64,000 nt of DNA, taken from JAPLKB01 sp964429485 (lineage in GTDB: Bacteria; Desulfobacterota; Syntrophorhabdia; Syntrophorhabdales; Syntrophorhabdaceae). How positions within the stretch are numbered: position 1 is the first letter of the stretch; every line of letters begins with the position of its first letter. Made by a program: the position numbers and the translations under genes. The DNA is taken from assembly GCA_964429485.1 (NCBI GenBank), contig CAYSBW010000007.1:3455-67454 (forward strand), read 5' to 3'. The notes under the pieces are model-generated. The model was not told the origin of the DNA. It did no database searches and was given only the letters and a program-made list of their open reading frames with translations. Shown here in pieces: positions 24,708 to 33,882 of the stretch.

Positions 24708-26300
24708 GTGCTTAAATCAATAAGACTACGTGTTTTTTTTATCGTTCTTTTTTTTGTAGTTTCTGCTGTCTACTGTTTGCCGAATATAATTGAACCTACA
24801 GGTGCGTGGAAAAAGTATCTTCCCTCAGACAAAATACATCTTGGTCTTGATTTAAAGGGCGGTATACACCTTCTTCTTGAACTTGACACACCAAAGATGC
24901 TTGAAAACATGGTGAACAGGAAATTTGATGCATTAAAAGATGGAATGATAAGGGATGGTATAAGGTTTTTGGGTCTTGATAAGAAAGACAATTCCTTTTT
25001 TATAACTATACGGGCAGAGCAAAAGGATAAACTTTATAATCTCGTTGGTAAAGAGTTTACAGATCTGAAAGCCGGGACTTCCAGGGTTGATAATGAGAAC
25101 CTCATAGTTGAATTCCTGCTCTCGGAAAAAGAATTATCCACAATAAAAGACAATGCACTTCATCAGGCGCTTGAAACTATACGGAACAGGGTTGATCAGT
25201 TCGGGGTTTCAGAACCTGTTATTGTCCGTCAGGGAGATAATCAGATACTTGTTCAACTACCGGGAATAAAAGATCCTCAAAGAGCTCTTGATCTGATAGG
25301 AAGAACAGCCCAGCTTGAGTTCAAACTGGTTGATGAAGAAAATGCAGTCAGGTATACCGGCGGGGTACTCCCGGAAGGTGATGAAGTCCTAACGATGAAG
25401 TCAAAAAACAAGGAAACAGGTATTTCTACAACCACGCCTATTTTATTAAAGAAACAGGCTGTTTTAACAGGTGATCTGTTGACAGATGCAAGAGTAAAGC
25501 TTGGTGGAGAATTTGGTGGAGAGCCCTATGTTGCCATAGAGTTCAATAGCGAAGGAGCAACGTTATTTGATAGAGTAACTGCTGAAAATGTTGGTAAGAG
25601 ACTTGCCATTATTCTAGATAACACTGTTTATTCTGCTCCTGTAGTGAGAGAGAGGATTTCAGGAGGCAAGGCATCCATTTCCGGTAGTTTTACAATGGAT
25701 GAAGCTAAAGATCTTGCAATTGTATTGCGGGCAGGCGCCCTCCCGGCTCCGGTAAAGGTTGTTCAGAATATTACTATAGGTCCGAGCCTTGGTCAGGATT
25801 CGATAAACAAGGGCATGAAGGCGACGATTCTCGGCAGTATTATAGTTATTATTTTCATGATTTTCTATTATCGTATGTCAGGAGTTATTGCGAATATTGC
25901 CCTTCTTCTTAACTTAATTTATCTGCTGGGAGCTTTCAGTGCTTTAAAGGCAACAATGACGCTTCCGGGCATTGCAGGAATTGCTCTGACTATTGGTATG
26001 GGTGTGGATTCCAATGTGTTGATTTTTGAAAGGATAAGAGAGGAACTCAAGCTTGGCAAGACTGTAAGAGCTGCTGTTGATGCCGGATACACAAAAGCAT
26101 GGGTAGCTATATTCGATTCCCATATTACAACGTTGATTACAGCTGTTGTTCTGTTTATTTTTGGTACAGGCCCGATAAAGGGTTTTGCAATAACATTGAT
26201 TATTGGAATGGTAATAAACCTATTCACTGCTGTATTTGGTTCCAAGGCAATTTTTGACTGGATTATATCGAAGTACAAACCACGTACACTGAGTATCTGA
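24708..26300 (+). CDS. secD: Protein translocase subunit SecD
   Basis: 530-residue inner-membrane protein of the Sec accessory complex that uses proton motive force to complete protein export. It has an N-terminal membrane segment, the periplasmic P1 domain beginning with LGLDLKGGIHLLLELD, and a C-terminal RND-like block of five membrane segments with GIALTIGMGVDSNVLIFERI. Start is GTG. secF follows after 11 bp. yajC and tgt, which often accompany secDF, are not present here. Confidence 0.96.
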   Translation: MLKSIRLRVFFIVLFFVVSAVYCLPNIIEPTGAWKKYLPSDKIHLGLDLKGGIHLLLELDTPKMLENMVNRKFDALKDGMIRDGIRFLGLDKKDNSFFITIRAEQKDKLYNLVGKEFTDLKAGTSRVDNENLIVEFLLSEKELSTIKDNALHQALETIRNRVDQFGVSEPVIVRQGDNQILVQLPGIKDPQRALDLIGRTAQLEFKLVDEENAVRYTGGVLPEGDEVLTMKSKNKETGISTTTPILLKKQAVLTGDLLTDARVKLGGEFGGEPYVAIEFNSEGATLFDRVTAENVGKRLAIILDNTVYSAPVVRERISGGKASISGSFTMDEAKDLAIVLRAGALPAPVKVVQNITIGPSLGQDSINKGMKATILGSIIVIIFMIFYYRMSGVIANIALLLNLIYLLGAFSALKATMTLPGIAGIALTIGMGVDSNVLIFERIREELKLGKTVRAAVDAGYTKAWVAIFDSHITTLITAVVLFIFGTGPIKGFAITLIIGMVINLFTAVFGSKAIFDWIISKYKPRTLSI

Positions 26301-26311
26301 GGCAAATTATT

Positions 26312-27214
26312 ATGGTAGAATTATTAAAAAATACCAGCATAGATTTTATAGGATTCAGAAAAAAGGCTTTTATAGTATCGACAATTCTTGTTGCCATCGG
26401 TCTTTATGCCTTCATAATGGTATCTTTTGGCAAGGCAAATCTGAGCGTTGATTTCACTGGAGGCACCAATCTGCTGGTCAAGTTTAACAATCAGGTTGAT
26501 ATAGGCAAGCTCAGGAACGCTTTATTTGATGGTGGGGTTGAAGATGTCCAGATACAGCAAATAAGCGGAACAAAGGAATTTTTTATAAAGACAAAACTTT
26601 CAGATAAGGAAAATGAAAAAATATATGATAAAATTTCAGCTATCCTGTCAGCTAAGTTTCAAGATAACAAATATGAAATTAAGAGCAGTAACATGGTTGG
26701 TCCCGGTGTTGGTAAAGATCTGAAAAAATATGCGATAATAGCAGCCTGTCTTGCTTTCCTTGGCATCATCATTTATATAGCCTGGCGCTTTACTTTTATA
26801 TCAGGCATTGCGGCAACCATTGCAACATTTCATGATGTAATAGTTACCCTTGGAGTTTTTTATATACTTGACAGAGAAATTAATCTTCTTATTATTACAG
26901 CACTCCTTACAGTTGCAGGTTATTCCCTCCAGGATACTGTTGTAGTTTTTGACCGGATCAGAGAGAATATGCCAAAGATGAAATCAAGATCAGATCTGGG
27001 CAATGTCATTAACAGGAGTGTTAACGAAGTATTAAGCAGAACAGTGGTTACAGGTATAAGCACTCTTATTGTGTTGGGAATTCTAATGATATTTGGCGGT
27101 GAGGTGCTTTTCGATTTTGCTTTTGCCTTGTGTATAGGACTTATTGTAGGAACATATTCTTCAATTTTTGTGGCCAGCCCCATCATATATGTCTGGAAAA
27201 ATAAAGTACGATAA
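26312..27214 (+). CDS. secF: Protein translocase subunit SecF
   Basis: 300 residues, partner of SecD. The N-terminal segment has the characteristic DFTGGTNLLVKF, and the membrane block contains TVAGYSLQDTVVVFDRIREN. Six membrane segments are expected. Length is normal. It is co-transcribed with secD. Confidence 0.96.
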   Translation: MVELLKNTSIDFIGFRKKAFIVSTILVAIGLYAFIMVSFGKANLSVDFTGGTNLLVKFNNQVDIGKLRNALFDGGVEDVQIQQISGTKEFFIKTKLSDKENEKIYDKISAILSAKFQDNKYEIKSSNMVGPGVGKDLKKYAIIAACLAFLGIIIYIAWRFTFISGIAATIATFHDVIVTLGVFYILDREINLLIITALLTVAGYSLQDTVVVFDRIRENMPKMKSRSDLGNVINRSVNEVLSRTVVTGISTLIVLGILMIFGGEVLFDFAFALCIGLIVGTYSSIFVASPIIYVWKNKVR

Positions 27215-27260
27215 TACATAATGAATTTAAAATATTACATGCGCAAGTGCAGGTGTTCCA

Positions 27261-29501
27261 ATGCAGTTGAAACTGGAGTATGTATTAAAGAATAAGGAAA
27301 AAGAGCTAAAGCTTCACGAAAAATTTCTAAATTTGAAACGTTTTCTTGAAACAACAGTATTCCCCCTATCAAAAACCCATGTAAAACAACACACCGAAGA
27401 ATTGAAGGCATTAGTCGAAAAGATCCTGCCTGATCCCAAAGATAGAACAGAAGAAATGTTTTCAGGAGAAATATTTATTCTTCTTTGTACAATATACCTC
27501 CATGATATAGGAATGTTAAATGATTTTGGATGGAGTTCAAGGAAGAATATAATTAACAGTCTTGAAGGTAGCAGCAAAAAGATGCTTCTGAGCTATGGTA
27601 TATGCGAGAAGATGGATTTTCCTGAAATAGCAATTGATATTATAAACTATTTGATTTTTTCTAAGGAAATAAAGAAAATACCTGCAGAGTGGGTAATTGT
27701 TGAAAACAGCAGAAAAGCTATTATCAGAAATGCCGGTATTTTAGCCCGTATCTTTAATTTTTCGCATCTGATCTTTGATCTGTTTTGTTCTGATTTGAAA
27801 TACAGACAGTTCAGGCGTTTCGACGAACCACATTTTATAGTAAGACATCGTGATACCAGAGTGGATATAGACAGCAGAGAGGGCATTATTTCTATAAATT
27901 ATAATGCAAAATCTCCCTATGAACTGCATCTTATTGAAAATGTAAAGACATATACGGAAAATGCCTTTAATGAATTCAGGGGTGTTGTTAACGGTAAAAT
28001 AGGATTCAACTATAAGAGTATTGTCTGGAACATAAAATCTGATTTTAATTTTGAAAGAGATGTTTTTGACATACCAAAGTTCTCTCCCTATAATGAGTTT
28101 GAAGGTCCACCCCTTGAAAGATGGGAAAAGGCCTCTCTCATCTTAGACAAAATGTTCAAATTCAGTTATGCCATTGTAGTCGGAGATGAGACTACAGGTA
28201 AAACCACTGTTATGCGATCTTTTATTGTACCACAACTGCTTCTGACCAGCCCGAATGTATTTTACTGTGAACTTTGGGAAAAACCTGTTAATGACATTAA
28301 GAATATTATCTGCAAAAGATACAGACAAGCGGGAGATGCTGCCCTTGATATTGTTTCGTTATGCAATAAATTGTTACAGAATGGATACCCTTCTTTTTTT
28401 ATTCTCGACAATTTTGATAGATATGCAAATATTGATGAAAGCGAGAGAGAAAAGCTTGAAAGGTTTATAAGCTTCTGCCTTGAGAAAGAAGATCTTTACC
28501 TGATTGTCTCGGGGGACAAGGAAGATTTTTTTGACTGGTACAGGCCTTTCAATGGCAGGAATATATCTGCCATATGTGAAATCAAACCAATAGAGTGTGA
28601 AATTCTACAGTCTGATCTGAACACAGGAAATATTCTGATGGATGTTCTGAATGAAGCAAAAGACGATTATGATCTGAGAAGGATAGTGGCAGTTTTTGCA
28701 GATAAGAATAGTAGGCACCTCAATAGATATACTGTTGAAAACATATTTAATGAAACCGCAGTTCCCTATAAAACAATTACCGGATATTTGAATCTACTCA
28801 AGGAAAAAGATATTCTGGTGGAGCACGATTCAGGAGAGCAAACATACTATGTACTGTCAAACAGATATTTGAAGAAACCTCTATACAGGGTTTTGAGGCT
28901 CGATGATTTTGAGGAAAAAAGAAAAGTACGTAATATGCTTCAGAATTTAATAGTAAACGAAACATTTCTTGATGTTGAAGCGCTTGATCTGATTGAGAAA
29001 TGGAAAAATGATCTGATTTTTTCTAAAGAAGAAATGGGGCTTGTTTTATCCAGCGCCATCCTTCACGGGAAAAATTACAGAGATTTTTTTGAAAAGGCGA
29101 AAAGAGATGGCAGGGGTCTAAATATACAGCCGATACTTAAACTCCTGTACAATAAAGATCCTGATAAAAGGATGAAGGCTATAGAACTCCTGATTGAAAT
29201 CCAGGATAAGGACATGATCAACCCCTTACTGGAACATTTGAAAAAAGAGGATGTCTTTGAAATAAAAGATCTTATGATACAGGGAATGGGACTTGCCGGG
29301 AAAAAAAGAACTATTTTTGCAATAATGGATACCTTAAAGTATATAGGTGACAGAAAGCTAAAATTACGGGCCATAGAATTTTTCTATTCTCTCCTTAACG
29401 GCAATGCAAAGAGCATTCTCTCTGAATTCAGGGAGATCGAAAAAGACCCCATCGTATTGATGAAGATTGACGATCTCCTGTCAATGATCAGGGGAACCTG
29501 A
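27261..29501 (+). CDS. HD domain-STAND NTPase-HEAT repeat protein of unknown function
   Basis: 746 residues, cytoplasmic. Residues 20-240 look like an HD-type metal phosphohydrolase domain, with H40/H44 in the THVKQH segment and H81-D82 in YLHDIGML. Residues 285-450 form a P-loop NTPase with Walker A GDETTGKT (308-315), Walker B FFILDNFD (379-386) and a sensor-like LIVSGDKEDF (414-423). A winged-helix-like region follows (about 470-540). The C-terminus (620-746) has paired amphipathic helices of HEAT type (KRMKAIELLIEIQDKDMINP). This is the arrangement of signal-transducing STAND ATPases. It starts 46 bp after secF but the role is unlikely to be linked. Its end overlaps the convergent serS end by 14 bp. 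Nothing nearby defines its target. Confidence 0.72.
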   Translation: MQLKLEYVLKNKEKELKLHEKFLNLKRFLETTVFPLSKTHVKQHTEELKALVEKILPDPKDRTEEMFSGEIFILLCTIYLHDIGMLNDFGWSSRKNIINSLEGSSKKMLLSYGICEKMDFPEIAIDIINYLIFSKEIKKIPAEWVIVENSRKAIIRNAGILARIFNFSHLIFDLFCSDLKYRQFRRFDEPHFIVRHRDTRVDIDSREGIISINYNAKSPYELHLIENVKTYTENAFNEFRGVVNGKIGFNYKSIVWNIKSDFNFERDVFDIPKFSPYNEFEGPPLERWEKASLILDKMFKFSYAIVVGDETTGKTTVMRSFIVPQLLLTSPNVFYCELWEKPVNDIKNIICKRYRQAGDAALDIVSLCNKLLQNGYPSFFILDNFDRYANIDESEREKLERFISFCLEKEDLYLIVSGDKEDFFDWYRPFNGRNISAICEIKPIECEILQSDLNTGNILMDVLNEAKDDYDLRRIVAVFADKNSRHLNRYTVENIFNETAVPYKTITGYLNLLKEKDILVEHDSGEQTYYVLSNRYLKKPLYRVLRLDDFEEKRKVRNMLQNLIVNETFLDVEALDLIEKWKNDLIFSKEEMGLVLSSAILHGKNYRDFFEKAKRDGRGLNIQPILKLLYNKDPDKRMKAIELLIEIQDKDMINPLLEHLKKEDVFEIKDLMIQGMGLAGKKRTIFAIMDTLKYIGDRKLKLRAIEFFYSLLNGNAKSILSEFREIEKDPIVLMKIDDLLSMIRGT

Positions 29502-30891
29502 CCATTCCATGTACATAGGGTCTTAGAGCTTCTGGTAATGTAATTCCACCATCTTCTGTCTGATAATTTTCCATTACTGCCATTACTGTTCTGCCAATAG
29601 CGAGACCTGAGCCGTTAAGCGTATGGACTAAATCTGTTTTTCCATTGCTTTTCCGGTATCTTATCTTTGCCCTTCTTGCCTGGAAAGTTTCAAAGTTACT
29701 GCATGAAGATATTTCTCTGTAGATGTTCTGACCTGGCAACCAAACTTCAATATCATAGGTTTTAGCAGAGGAAAACCCGAGATCGCTTGTGCAGAGCATG
29801 GATACCCTGTAATGTATATTTAATTTTTTCAACACATCTGGTTTATAGCGAAGCTGCGGAACATTTCCAGAATTACTTAGTTTCGGGCTATTGTTCCAGC
29901 AATCGACAAAGGGACCCAATTCCTCCGGCATTAGCGTGCATTCATTTTCTACTTCNNNNNNNNNNAACACATCTTCAGCGTCAAGAAGAAGCCCTTCGAG
30001 TTCTTCATAGGAGTTTTCAGGAGAAGAAAATTTAACAAGCTCAACTTTATTGAATTGATGCTGTCTGGTCAGTCCTCTCGTGTCTTTGCCGTGAGCGCCG
30101 GCTTCTTTCCTGAAACACGGGGTATAGGCAACATATTTTATGGGTAGAAGCTCTTCTTTCAAAATTTCATTATAGAATATATTAGTTACAGGCACTTCGG
30201 CAGTAGGGATAAGAAAATAATCCAACCCTTCAAGCTTGAAAAGTTCTTCTTCGAATTTAGGGAGTTGCCCGGTTCCTGTCATTGCGTCCCGGTTTACCAT
30301 GAAAGGTGGAAGTATTTCTGTGTAGCCGTGTTCACAGGTATGGAGGTCGAGCATAAAATTTATTAGAGCTCGTTCAAGCAGAGCACCAAAGGATTTGTAA
30401 ATTGTAAACCTCGAACCAGTAATTTTTGCAGCTCTTTTAAAATCGAGAATGTCAAGATTTTCACCTATTTCCCAGTGAGGTTTTGGTTCAAAGGCAAATA
30501 CAGGCTTTTCTCCATGGACTTTAACAACTTTGTTGTCCTCTTCATTCGTACCTACGGGAACAGTATCGTGCGGGATATTGGGTATCACAAGCATCATGTC
30601 ATCCCATTTTTTTTCTATCCCCTTAAGATTTTGCCCTGTTAATTCAATATTTTTTCCTAAAGCTTTCAAGTGGTCTATCTTGTCGCCCGGGATAGAACCT
30701 GATTTTTTAAGCTTTGCTATTTCATTGGAAAGCTCATTTTTTTCATTTTTCATTTTTTCTGATTCCTGTATGAGCTCTCTGCGCTTTTCATCTGTTGCAA
30801 GCAGTGTTTCAATATCAAAAGAAGCTCCTCTTTTCTTAAGACTTTCCTGAACAAGTCCGACCTTTTCCCTGATAATCTTCGGGTCAATCAT
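29488..30891 (-). CDS. serS: Seryl-tRNA synthetase, interrupted by an insertion and assembly gap
   Basis: Class II synthetase charging tRNA-Ser (and tRNA-Sec in selenocysteine users). The N-terminal coiled-coil arm, motif 2 (FRKEAGAHGKDTRGL) and motif 3 (NGSGLAIGRTVMAVMENYQ) are all present. Read through, the frame is 467 codons, whereas the family has about 425. The excess is a 135-base segment (117 foreign bases, 10 N, and one copy of a short repeat) between codon 308 and the LKKLNIHYRV segment. Removing it restores DAEDVLKKLNIHYRV and a 422-residue protein. The gene is therefore either disrupted by an insertion element, or wrongly assembled there. It shares an operon with the upstream GerMN-domain gene. 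Confidence 0.9.
   Translation of the reverse strand: MIDPKIIREKVGLVQESLKKRGASFDIETLLATDEKRRELIQESEKMKNEKNELSNEIAKLKKSGSIPGDKIDHLKALGKNIELTGQNLKGIEKKWDDMMLVIPNIPHDTVPVGTNEEDNKVVKVHGEKPVFAFEPKPHWEIGENLDILDFKRAAKITGSRFTIYKSFGALLERALINFMLDLHTCEHGYTEILPPFMVNRDAMTGTGQLPKFEEELFKLEGLDYFLIPTAEVPVTNIFYNEILKEELLPIKYVAYTPCFRKEAGAHGKDTRGLTRQHQFNKVELVKFSSPENSYEELEGLLLDAEDVXXXXEVENECTLMPEELGPFVDCWNNSPKLSNSGNVPQLRYKPDVLKKLNIHYRVSMLCTSDLGFSSAKTYDIEVWLPGQNIYREISSCSNFETFQARRAKIRYRKSNGKTDLVHTLNGSGLAIGRTVMAVMENYQTEDGGITLPEALRPYVHGMVRFP
29831..29974. mobile_element. Probable unassembled insertion element inside serS (one end plus gap)
   Basis: The direct repeat AACACATCT occurs at 29831-29839 and 29966-29974. Between the copies are 116-117 bases unrelated to serS (29840-29955, beginning TGGTTTATAGCGAAGC if the shared T is counted) and ten N (29956-29965). 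A 9-bp target-site duplication flanking a partly assembled sequence in a conserved gene is what a collapsed multi-copy insertion sequence would leave in a draft assembly. No transposase is readable in the fragment, so the family cannot be named. A scaffolding error is the alternative. Confidence 0.6.
29956..29965. other. Assembly gap (10 N)
   Basis: A run of exactly ten N, probably a nominal scaffold gap of unknown true length. That the serS frame stays open through it is an accident of the number of N. Confidence 0.99.
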
Positions 30892-31470
30892 TTAGTCCTC
30901 CATTAAATCTTTATTAAAACCAACAGGTTTATAAATATAAAGCACCTTGTTTATTGTTTCTACCGGGGCTCCTTCAACAAGAAGTTGAATTTTATTAATA
31001 TTTTTAAAATTGGATATGAATGTATTGACAATAGAGTAAATCATGGTAATTTCCTGTGATGTTTCCATAGCGCCATTGCCATAAATTTCTTTTGAGAAGT
31101 TTAAATACATGGTACCATTTCCATCTGTGGCGCAGTCATATAATGTTAATTTTTCCGGGATACCTTTCTGTTTCTTCAGTTCATTCAATATTGCATAGGC
31201 CCTATCCTGTTCTGATAAACCGGATTGAATTTCTGATACGTTCTGCACAAGTTTGATTACATCATGGGGCGCAAATATATAGATGCTTTCTTTAGCAATA
31301 CTCAATGATGTTGAAGGCTTAACCGACAGAGGATCAGATTCTTTTGAAGAAAGATAAAATGTTATAATTATTGCAGCAGTCATTATTATTGCTGCAACTA
31401 TCAGAACAATGTAAAGTTTTTTACTGGTAAAGCTTTCAGGATTTTTCTCCATAGTGAATTTTTGTATCAT
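30892..31470 (-). CDS. GerMN-domain membrane-anchored protein
   Basis: 192 residues with one N-terminal membrane segment (about 18-41) and a single extracytoplasmic GerMN domain (about 65-185). The domain shows GTMYLNFSKEIYG, SIVNTFIS and IQLLVEGAPVETI, the usual conserved blocks. GerMN domains occur in spore germination proteins of Firmicutes and also in non-sporulating Gram-negative bacteria, where the function is unclear. The start overlaps the upstream isochorismatase-family stop (ATGA), and serS begins directly after it. Confidence 0.83.
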   Translation of the reverse strand: MIQKFTMEKNPESFTSKKLYIVLIVAAIIMTAAIIITFYLSSKESDPLSVKPSTSLSIAKESIYIFAPHDVIKLVQNVSEIQSGLSEQDRAYAILNELKKQKGIPEKLTLYDCATDGNGTMYLNFSKEIYGNGAMETSQEITMIYSIVNTFISNFKNINKIQLLVEGAPVETINKVLYIYKPVGFNKDLMED

Positions 31471-32039
31471 TTGGTTTTAGTACTCTCATTAAACTCATTC
31501 AAAAAAGCCCTGGAGTCCATTATCCTTAAAAGCGGATATATGGCAGAGTTTCTGTAGGCATTAAGAAAATTGACATGAATTTCCTTTTTGTAGGCAGCGC
31601 TTATATCCTCAAGAATAATTGTGTAAAAATCATGACAGATTGCGTCAAAGGCTGTTGCGAGAACACAAAAATGGGTATTAATGCCACCTACAACTACAGT
31701 GTCAATACCCATCGTGTGAAATGTCTGATCAAGGTCTGTTTTAAAAAAGGCGCTGAATCTCCTTTTCTCCAGTACTATATCTGTCTCCTGAGGTTCAAGG
31801 TCGGATAGTGGTTTTGTCCCGTTTGTTCCCCGGATAGCATGGGGTTTCATCCTGCCCTTGAAAATGAAATCTTCTTTTAAAAAACTGTCACAGGCAAAAA
31901 TGACCGGTATTGAAATCTCCCGACATTTTTTGAGGAACATTTTTACATTAGGTATTATCTTTTCTTCCTCTTTTTCTCCTGTTCTTGCAGTGCCGTAGTT
32001 ACCTTCAAGCATATCAACAATAATAATTGCAGGTTTCAA
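31467..32039 (-). CDS. Isochorismatase-family cysteine hydrolase
   Basis: 190 residues. The catalytic triad of the family is visible: Asp in AIIIVDMLEG (D9), Lys in IVLEKRRFSAF (K92) and Cys in GGINTHFCVLATAF (C125), numbered from the preferred start. That start is TTG at 32039, because AAGGAG lies 8 bp upstream; an ATG 21 bases further up would contain the ribosome site. Members hydrolyse nicotinamide, isochorismate, carbamoyl groups or related compounds; the one here is undetermined. It is the first gene of a unit with the GerMN gene and serS. Confidence 0.87.
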   Translation of the reverse strand: MKPAIIIVDMLEGNYGTARTGEKEEEKIIPNVKMFLKKCREISIPVIFACDSFLKEDFIFKGRMKPHAIRGTNGTKPLSDLEPQETDIVLEKRRFSAFFKTDLDQTFHTMGIDTVVVGGINTHFCVLATAFDAICHDFYTIILEDISAAYKKEIHVNFLNAYRNSAIYPLLRIMDSRAFLNEFNESTKTK

Positions 32040-32136
32040 TTTTGTATCTCCTTTTATCATAAGGGTCTATGTCTGACCGTACTACACTTCCAGCACAGAT
32101 TTTCTTACTCTGCTGATCAGATATTGCGATTTTTTA

Positions 32137-32904
32137 TTATCGTGCTAAAAACAGTTTTGTAAAGTTATTACGTATATTTGAGGCAATTTCTTCGATATCA
32201 GCTTTCCTGATACGGGCTATTGTCTCGAATGTATATTTTACAAAGCGAGGTTCATTCCTTTTGCCCCTATGCGGTACAGGTGTTAAAAAAGGTGCATCTG
32301 TTTCAGCGAGCAATCTGTCTATTGGAACATTCTTTACAACCTCTTCTGCTTTTTGAGCATTTTTATATGTAATTGTCCCTGGTATGGAAATATAAAATCC
32401 CATGTCGAGCAATTTTTTTGCAGTATAGTAATCATAGGAATAGCAGTGTATAACCCCCGGTGTGTTGCCTTGATGAATTTCCTGCAGTATTTCAAGAGTC
32501 TCTTCTTTTGCATGTCTTGAATGAATTACGACAGGCAGATCGAGGCTTTTTGCCAGTATCAACTGTTTTTTAAAGGCATCGATCTGTCTGTCCTTTGGTG
32601 AATAATTTTTGAAAAAATCAAGACCTATTTCACCATAAGCTACAATTTTTTTGTGTTTGGCATATCTACGAACATTCTTTTCTGTAGAATCATTGTAACA
32701 AGCGCTGTTATGGGGGTGAATACCTATGGCGCCGTATATATTGTCATATTTCTCAATTATCTGTAATACTTTGTCAAAGTAACGTTCTTCGGTACCCACT
32801 GTCAGGATATAATCAAGACCTTCCTCCAGACTTTTTTTTATGACGGTGTCTCTGTCCTGTTCAAAATCCTCCATTTCAAGATGGCAGTGTGAATCAACAA
32901 ACAT
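32137..32904 (-). CDS. tatD: TatD-family metal-dependent DNase
   Basis: 255 residues. Metal-binding motif DSHCHLEMEDF at the N-terminus (HxH), EIGLDFF in the middle, HSRHAKEE with the next His, and AETDAPFLTP near the C-terminus are all family hallmarks. TatD proteins are 3'-5' exonucleases linked to DNA repair or turnover. Normal length; monocistronic appearance. Confidence 0.94.
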   Translation of the reverse strand: MFVDSHCHLEMEDFEQDRDTVIKKSLEEGLDYILTVGTEERYFDKVLQIIEKYDNIYGAIGIHPHNSACYNDSTEKNVRRYAKHKKIVAYGEIGLDFFKNYSPKDRQIDAFKKQLILAKSLDLPVVIHSRHAKEETLEILQEIHQGNTPGVIHCYSYDYYTAKKLLDMGFYISIPGTITYKNAQKAEEVVKNVPIDRLLAETDAPFLTPVPHRGKRNEPRFVKYTFETIARIRKADIEEIASNIRNNFTKLFLAR

Positions 32905-33129
32905 GCAATTTTATATCATATCCTGCAAAAAACAATCCACAGAAAATCATTATTTTCCTTTTTTAGCTCTTGCTGAAAAACACAGGACTTGTCTTGTCAC
33001 TTAAAAAGAAAGGTTTAACAACATTAGTCTTTGTGAATTATATATTTGCTTTGAAGGTATTAATAAGTAATATAAATAATAAGGAAAGGTTGCCGCACGA
33101 AAAATATATGACTTTTAACAGGAGCAACA

Positions 33130-33753
33130 TTGAAGGGGTTGACAATAAGTACAGGCATTGCAATATTATTCCTGATTTTCAATTTTATTTGTCCCGGCAT
33201 GACCCAAGAGGAGGATAATGGTAATATGAAGACAAAGAAAAATTTGGAAAATGTAAAAAATGTACATACGGATTTTCCAGGGGAGGCTAAAGCTTTCTTA
33301 AACTGGAAGAATTTTAAAAAACCAGACAGTGCAACCCTGAAGGAAAAATTGACTTCTCTTCAATATGAAGTAACTCAGAACGGAGGTACGGAACCTCCTT
33401 TCCATAACGAATACAACAAAAACAAGGAAGAAGGACTATATGTGGATATTGTCTCCGGAGAGCCTCTTTTCAGTTCAACAGACAAGTATGATTCAGGAAC
33501 AGGATGGCCGAGCTTTACCAAACCTGTTGAGGAATCCAATATAACAACTCGCCAGGATTACAGATTAATTACTGCAAGGACAGAAGTCAGGAGCAAAAAA
33601 GGAGATTCCCATATTGGTCATGTTTTTACTGACGGGCCAAAGCCTGGAGGACTTCGCTACTGTATAAACTCAGCTGCTCTGAGATTTATATTGAAAGAAA
33701 ACCTGGAAAAAGAAGGGTACGGGGAATATATAATACTCTTTAATAAAAAGTAA
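33130..33753 (+). CDS. msrB: Exported peptide-methionine (R)-S-oxide reductase
   Basis: 207 residues from a TTG start with AGGAG 5 bp upstream. Residues 1-25 form a probable signal peptide, so it should act in the periplasm. The MsrB fold is clear: TEPPF (87-91), SGTGWPSFTKP (122-132), HIGHVF (161-166) and the catalytic Cys C178 in GLRYCINSAALRF. The zinc-binding CxxC pairs are replaced (GLYVDIVSGEPLF), so it is of the zinc-free type. It repairs methionine sulfoxide in exported proteins. An msrA gene is not adjacent. Confidence 0.93.
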   Translation: MKGLTISTGIAILFLIFNFICPGMTQEEDNGNMKTKKNLENVKNVHTDFPGEAKAFLNWKNFKKPDSATLKEKLTSLQYEVTQNGGTEPPFHNEYNKNKEEGLYVDIVSGEPLFSSTDKYDSGTGWPSFTKPVEESNITTRQDYRLITARTEVRSKKGDSHIGHVFTDGPKPGGLRYCINSAALRFILKENLEKEGYGEYIILFNKK

Positions 33754-33882
33754 ACTAAAAGCTGGGGGGACACTATTCAAACTTTAAACAGTCTATCTCT
33801 GATAGTATAAGTGCCTGGAATAATTAACTGATCTTTCCAAAAACTCAAGGACATTCAAATATAAAAAAATTTGAGGTAATTC

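Noticed and set aside
29839..29965. A genuine extra domain in SerS
   Set aside because: The segment is bounded by a direct repeat, includes a nominal N gap, and removal restores a family-standard sequence and length.
33754..33882. Purine riboswitch before adenine deaminase
   Set aside because: No three-way-junction core was recognisable.
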